A model generated the notes under the pieces. That model was given only the letters and a program-made list of their open reading frames with translations, was not told the origin of the DNA and did not search any database. A stretch of 36,039 nt of DNA, taken from Candidatus Bathyarchaeota archaeon (lineage in GTDB: Archaea; Thermoproteota; Bathyarchaeia; Bathyarchaeales; DTEX01). Location of the stretch: contig JAGTQB010000014.1 in NCBI GenBank assembly GCA_018396995.1, positions 1 to 36,039 of the forward strand, written 5' to 3'. The translations under genes and the position numbers were made by a program. This document shows positions 31,819 through 36,039 of this stretch, in pieces (position 1 is the stretch's first letter; every line of letters begins with the position of its first letter).

Positions 31819-34800
31819 TTATGAACTGGCCTTTTTAAGCCATATAACCAGCTTTTCTCCTGCCAGCTGGTATATCGCCTGATGGGACTCAACGTTCGGT
31901 CTCCCCCTCCTTATGAATACGGAGAGAGTCTCAGCAGCAATATATTCTCCAAATGTCTCGAAAACTTCTGACAATATTGGTCCAGCCTCATAATATACCT
32001 CTATTTGATCAGCTATGTTGAAGCCAGCCGCCTTTCTCTGATTCTGTATCCGCCTGACTATGTCCCTAGCAAGCCCCTCAAGCCTTAGCTCCGGCGGTAT
32101 GACAGTGTTTACTGCAACGAGTATTCCATTCTCCTCCTGGATCTCCCATCCACTCTTAGGCTGCTCTATAATCTTAACCTCCTCTGGGAGTATCTTTATC
32201 TCTTGCCCATCGACAGTTATCGTTAAGCTTCCCTCCCTGATAGCTTTTATAGCTTCAAGGGGATTTATGTTGGCCATAGCCTCCTGTATCTTTGGGAACA
32301 ACTTACCGTACTTCTTGCCCAGAATATCTGGAACTGGCTTAATGAGATAATCCATTAACTCAACCCTATCCATGGCATAAGATAGTCTCTTTACATTAAG
32401 CTCGTCGAGTATTAAATACTCGAGTCTCTTTATCCGATTAATTATTTCCTCACCTGCCACCACCTTAGTCTCTGTAAGCGGTTGACGCAACTTAATCCCA
32501 GCTCTATTACGCGCCGCCCGCCCAAGACTACAAACCTTAATAACTAAGTCCATGTCCTTCATCAAATCTTCATTAATTAAGCTTTCATTTGGGGATGGCC
32601 AATCATTATGGTGAACGCTTTCAGGCGCCTCTGGATTAACCCTCCGCACAATATTCTGATAGATTTCCTCCGTAAGGAAAGGTATGAAGGGTGCTAGGAG
32701 CTTTATTAGCGTTGTTAGGCATGTATAGAGCGTCGTATAGGCGGCGTTTTTATCCTCGTCCCGCTCGCTTTTCCAGAACCTCCGCCTAGACCTCCTAATA
32801 TACCATGTAGAGAACTCATCAATGAACTTCTCTATGGCTATAGCTGCATCATATGGATTAAAGTCCTCAAGGAAACGTGTGACATCTATTATGAGAACAT
32901 TAAGTTTTGAGAGGATCCACTTGTCTAGTGGCGATAGCGCCTCATATGGCACGGAGTTCTTTGGCGTCCACTCATCGAGGTTCGCATATGTTACAAAGAA
33001 GACATATATGTTCCATAGGGGTAGTATAAAGCGCTTCTTAACTTCCTCAGCCTTCTTCCATCCGAATAGCAGATTTGACTCAGGTTTTGTTGTACAATAT
33101 ATCCAGCGCATAAGATCCGCGCCAAGCTTCTCCACAGCCTCATCAAACCATATTACGTTTCCCCAAGACTTATGCATCTCCCGCCCCTGCTCATCTAAGA
33201 CAAGCCCATGCCCAAAACACACCTTAAATGGAGGCTCACCCTCCATAACTGTGCTCATCGCTAGCATAGCGTAGAACCAGTTTCTAAATTGCCCTGGCAG
33301 GGACTCACATACAAACTCCGCTGGGAACCACTTCCTCCAGTATTCGCGGTCATATCTATAGCGTAATGTTGAGTAGGCGACTATTCCTGCATCGAGCCAC
33401 GGGTTTCCGACATCTGGTATGCGCGACATCAATGAGCCGCATTTCGGGCACTTTATCTTTACGGCGTCAATCCAAGGTTTGTGGGGTGTATGCCCGTTGA
33501 ATATCTCCCATCCTTCAACAGCCTTCTCCCTCAGCTCCTCCTTACTGCCTATAACCTCAAAGTATTCACAGTTCTTACATTCCCATATTGGTAGAGCTAG
33601 ACCCCAGTAACGCTTCTTCGATATCATCCAGTCCTCCATATTCTCAAGCCAATTTAACTCATGCTGCAACCCATAAGATGGTATCCAGCGAACCTTGTTG
33701 GCAACCTCCATAATCTGGTATCTTAGGTTCTGGGACTTCTCTTCATCCGTTAGTTCTTCTAGGGATTTATTGAGCTTCTTACCCATTGATATAAACCACT
33801 CATCAACTAAGCGGAAGACAAGCTCGCTGCCACAACGCCAACAAACTGGATAGCGGTGAAGGTAATCCTCAACCTTAAATAATAGACCCTTATCCCTAAG
33901 TTCCTCAATTATCGGTTTAGCTGAATCGTAAACGTGCATACCAGTATACTTGCCAAATCCCTCAATAAATACTCCAAACTCGTCTAATGGGGCTATCGTA
34001 GGCAGATTATATATTTTTCCGAGCTCAAAGTCCTCTTTACCACAGCCCGGCGCTATATGAACTATACACGTTCCCTCCTCCTCCGTCACCCCATCCCACA
34101 GTATAATTCTATGAGCATCAACGGCACCAGTCTCTCTCTGGGCTGGAAGATCATCAAAGGGTCCATCATAAGACCATCCCTCCATATCGCTCCCCTTAAT
34201 CTCCTCAATTACTTCATAGCTACCCTCAGGGAGGATTCTATTAAGCGCTGGTCTGCCAAGATAATAATATTCGTCTCCACATCTCACCTTAACATAAGTG
34301 ATTTCTGGGTGAACTGCAGCTGCAACGTTGGATGTTAGCGTCCAAGGTGTCGTCGTCCACACTAGAAGATACTCCTTCTCCCTGCCCCTAAGCGGGAACT
34401 TAACTGTTAAGCCTGGGTGCACTATCTCCCTATAACCTTCAGTAACGATCTCGTGCTCCGAGAGGGCTGTTGAACACCTCGGGCACCACGGCATGACATC
34501 CCTGCCCTTATAAATCCAGCCTCTCTCCCAACACTTCTTAAGAAAAGTCCATATCATGTAATTATTCTCGTCAGAGAAAGTGAAATATGATCCTCCTATC
34601 TCTGGAGAGCCGAGTCGCCCAACAATCCTCTCAACAGTGTCCGTTATTATCTGGTCGTTGGCACCTTTGATCGTTATCACTTGATCGGGTTTCTCTAGGG
34701 CATCTGCAAGCCAACGTAGGAAGTCTGGGTCATTCCAATCCATCCAATATCCTAGACGAATAGACTGTTCGGTCTGTTTAGCGGCGTATCGTAGAACCCT

Positions 34801-35175
34801 TTGTTTGCACTTCTTAACGAACTCAGCTATACCATATGCCTCAATATCCCTCTTAGATTTGAAGCCAAGCTCCTTTTCAACTTCAACCTCAACCCAGAGC
34901 CCCTGGCAATCAAAACCATTCTGATAACGCAGATCATAGCCCTGCATCGCCCTAAACCTCTGAAACAAGTCTTTATATGTACGGCCCCATGCATGGTGAA
35001 CCCCCATAGGATTATTAGCCGTAATGGGGCCATCTATGAAGGAGTAAGGCTTCTTCCCTCTATTCATCTCCATACGCTTCTTAAAAGCGCCCGTCTTCTT
35101 CCAGAACTCTAGTATTTTGTGATCTAGAGATGGTAGGTTTGGCGTTGACGGGACATCAGCATATATTTTCCCCAT
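31819..35175 (-). CDS. ileS: Isoleucyl-tRNA synthetase with altered HIGH motif
   Basis: An 1118-residue class I synthetase charging tRNA-Ile. The catalytic HIGH segment is replaced: PMGVHHAWGRTYKD puts GVHH (58-61) where HxGH is expected. The KMSKS loop reads EMHKSWGN (666-673). The CP1 editing region carries LVWTTTPWTLTSN (271-283). Zn-type pairs are at CPRC (231-234), CWRC (445-448), CKNC (533-536) and CPKC (576-579). The anticodon-binding and C-terminal domains are present. ATG 35175 is chosen because GGAGG lies six bases upstream; an ATG two codons earlier and a longer frame exist. A GXHH swap is known in some IleRS2 enzymes that strongly resist mupirocin, so the enzyme should be active. 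Confidence 0.95.
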   Translation of the reverse strand: MGKIYADVPSTPNLPSLDHKILEFWKKTGAFKKRMEMNRGKKPYSFIDGPITANNPMGVHHAWGRTYKDLFQRFRAMQGYDLRYQNGFDCQGLWVEVEVEKELGFKSKRDIEAYGIAEFVKKCKQRVLRYAAKQTEQSIRLGYWMDWNDPDFLRWLADALEKPDQVITIKGANDQIITDTVERIVGRLGSPEIGGSYFTFSDENNYMIWTFLKKCWERGWIYKGRDVMPWCPRCSTALSEHEIVTEGYREIVHPGLTVKFPLRGREKEYLLVWTTTPWTLTSNVAAAVHPEITYVKVRCGDEYYYLGRPALNRILPEGSYEVIEEIKGSDMEGWSYDGPFDDLPAQRETGAVDAHRIILWDGVTEEEGTCIVHIAPGCGKEDFELGKIYNLPTIAPLDEFGVFIEGFGKYTGMHVYDSAKPIIEELRDKGLLFKVEDYLHRYPVCWRCGSELVFRLVDEWFISMGKKLNKSLEELTDEEKSQNLRYQIMEVANKVRWIPSYGLQHELNWLENMEDWMISKKRYWGLALPIWECKNCEYFEVIGSKEELREKAVEGWEIFNGHTPHKPWIDAVKIKCPKCGSLMSRIPDVGNPWLDAGIVAYSTLRYRYDREYWRKWFPAEFVCESLPGQFRNWFYAMLAMSTVMEGEPPFKVCFGHGLVLDEQGREMHKSWGNVIWFDEAVEKLGADLMRWIYCTTKPESNLLFGWKKAEEVKKRFILPLWNIYVFFVTYANLDEWTPKNSVPYEALSPLDKWILSKLNVLIIDVTRFLEDFNPYDAAIAIEKFIDEFSTWYIRRSRRRFWKSERDEDKNAAYTTLYTCLTTLIKLLAPFIPFLTEEIYQNIVRRVNPEAPESVHHNDWPSPNESLINEDLMKDMDLVIKVCSLGRAARNRAGIKLRQPLTETKVVAGEEIINRIKRLEYLILDELNVKRLSYAMDRVELMDYLIKPVPDILGKKYGKLFPKIQEAMANINPLEAIKAIREGSLTITVDGQEIKILPEEVKIIEQPKSGWEIQEENGILVAVNTVIPPELRLEGLARDIVRRIQNQRKAAGFNIADQIEVYYEAGPILSEVFETFGEYIAAETLSVFIRRGRPNVESHQAIYQLAGEKLVIWLKKASS

Positions 35176-35424
35176 AACCATCCTCCACAGAGATATTATT
35201 TTACCGAGAGGAGTAATTTGCAGCATATAAAAGCTGTGCTGAAAGCCCCACTTAAACTAAATTCGGAACGAGCATATTTATCTGTAAATTTGGCATCCAC
35301 CTTTCATCCAAACACCATTAAAAGGCATAATCTTGAGAAAAATAAAAAAGTATCGTCTGTTGCGGATAATTATGCTAGCTCGGGAACAACAATTTAATCT
35401 CATAGTTAAAGGTTAAGTGATTTA

Positions 35425-36036
35425 ATGGATAAGTTGGTTATGGGAAGCCATTTTTCTGGCTGCAGGCTTGTTGAGCAGGGTTTCAAGCCGGATGCCTGCC
35501 TAACATATTGTGATGGTGAATGGAAGCCAGCGTGCAAGGCTACACTAGCGCGGCGAAATAACACTCTCTACAGATTGATCCACTCCTATGCCCATAAATC
35601 GCCTGAACAATATCTCTCAATCTACCAGTCAGGGTGCAACTGGAGCTGCAAGAAATGTCACTCATGGCGTTTCACACGCTATGCATCTGGAACGTGGATG
35701 TCCCCAAAAGATATTGCTAAAATCTCTAAGGAATATTACATGCGGAATAAAAAGAACATGTAGAAAGAATCAAGATCGAACGTCACGAGCTGGCACGCAC
35801 ATGAATTATGCCGAGGATGTGGCTCATGTATATTATTTGGTAAAAGATCAAAATACTGCCCAGGAAAGCTGAGGCTCAACCAATTAACCCTACTGGACGA
35901 TTTAACGTGGGGCCCCGCTAGAAATATAATATCTTTTACTGGAGGGGACTTAGCATGCAATCCAGAATTAAACAAGAACCTATTATTTGGAAAATATTTA
36001 GAAACTTATCGTTATATAAACGTTAAAACTTTTTAA
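35425..36036 (+). pseudogene. Radical SAM activase-like gene interrupted by in-frame TAG and truncated
   Basis: The frame opens MVMGSHF-like (VMGSHFSGCRLVEQGFKPDA), then TYCDGEWKPACK and the SAM motif YQSGCNWSCKKCHSW (C71, C75, C78), with SPKDIAKISKEY. A TAG at 35761-35763 (codon 113) stops it, but the same frame continues for 90 codons with family sequence: TSWHAHELCRGCGSC (C129, C132, C135), YCPGKLRLNQ, GPARNIISFTGGDLACNPE. After this the match breaks down, the segment before the expected ETNGYGL region seems deleted, and a TAA follows at 36034. Intact members extend well past this. A pseudogene is most likely; readthrough or pyrrolysine decoding cannot be excluded. Confidence 0.6.
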
Positions 36037-36039
36037 CAG

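Noticed and set aside
33173-33188. Reading the IleRS as inactive because KMSKS and HIGH are not canonical
   Set aside because: Both motifs are changed in a consistent way (GVHH and EMHKS), the protein is full length with editing and zinc motifs, and active IleRS2 enzymes with GXHH are known.
35227-35424. tRNA or regulatory RNA in the spacer before the broken radical SAM gene
   Set aside because: No cloverleaf, T-loop consensus or strong hairpin was seen; only A/T-rich sequence with a few runs.
35761-35763. Pyrrolysine codon as the firm explanation of the TAG
   Set aside because: No pyl genes are in the window, TAG ends other genes here, and the gene also looks deleted further downstream, so simple decay is more likely.

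Overview
The window is almost certainly archaeal chromosome. It carries the C/D-box RNP pair Nop5 and fibrillarin, deoxyhypusine synthase, a solo MtrH (methyl-H4MPT-type methyltransferase subunit), an HdrA-MvhD fusion, many CxxC-rich redox proteins, TATA-like A/T boxes about 25-35 bases before starts, and purine-rich Shine-Dalgarno sites before ATG, GTG and TTG starts. This mix (MtrH without the rest of Mtr, HdrA-MvhD, a polyferredoxin, many radical SAM proteins) best fits an anaerobic lineage such as Bathyarchaeia. That placement is inference from gene content only. No rRNA, tRNA or CRISPR array was seen.

Layout. 1-2.4 kb: the 3' end of an unknown gene, a metallophosphoesterase with a small membrane protein, and a SpeB-family ureohydrolase. 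2.5-6.4 kb (minus): an AprA/FrdA-like flavoprotein with a two-cluster ferredoxin, then a SufCB Fe-S assembly pair. 6.4-6.9 kb: the only gap over 300 bases, holding a decayed TnpB (IS605-type) C-terminus and hairpins. 6.9-9.3 kb: a PfkB kinase divergent from an ECF S-component plus AIR-synthase-like kinase pair. This pair resembles the alpha-ribazole salvage pair CblT/CblS and is preceded by a 12+1+12 palindrome just after a TATA box. 9.4-12.6 kb: IlvD, an ACT-domain regulator and homoserine dehydrogenase. 12.7-16.1 kb: a six-cluster polyferredoxin overlapping an HdrA-MvhD fusion. 16.3-18.8 kb (minus): radical SAM, DUF2148 and a transaldolase-like protein. 18.9-20.8 kb: an HDAC-like amidohydrolase and deoxyhypusine synthase. 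20.8-24.1 kb: a C_GCAxxG_C_C protein, a second biotin-synthase-related radical SAM protein, a flavin reductase and a cation/proton antiporter. 24.2-27.1 kb: a membrane GT2, MtrH and a DUF1847 protein. 27.1-29.1 kb: fibrillarin and Nop5. 29.1-30.9 kb: PyrD and PyrK. 30.9-35.2 kb: a PH-domain membrane protein and an unusual isoleucyl-tRNA synthetase. The right edge holds a broken radical SAM gene with an in-frame TAG.

How it fits together. The redox genes (HdrA-MvhD, polyferredoxin, flavoprotein/ferredoxin, Suf) suggest strictly anaerobic, ferredoxin-centred energy metabolism. MtrH needs a corrinoid methyl donor, which fits the candidate cobamide salvage operon. The two radical SAM proteins resemble the two halves of the archaeal lipoyl synthase (LipS1/LipS2). 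The ureohydrolase, HDAC-like enzyme and DHS could all touch polyamine/hypusine chemistry. The most distinctive observations are the candidate alpha-ribazole operon with its operator, the IleRS whose HIGH motif reads GVHH, the possible LipS1/LipS2 pair, the HdrA-MvhD/polyferredoxin module without HdrBC, and the TAG-interrupted radical SAM gene.
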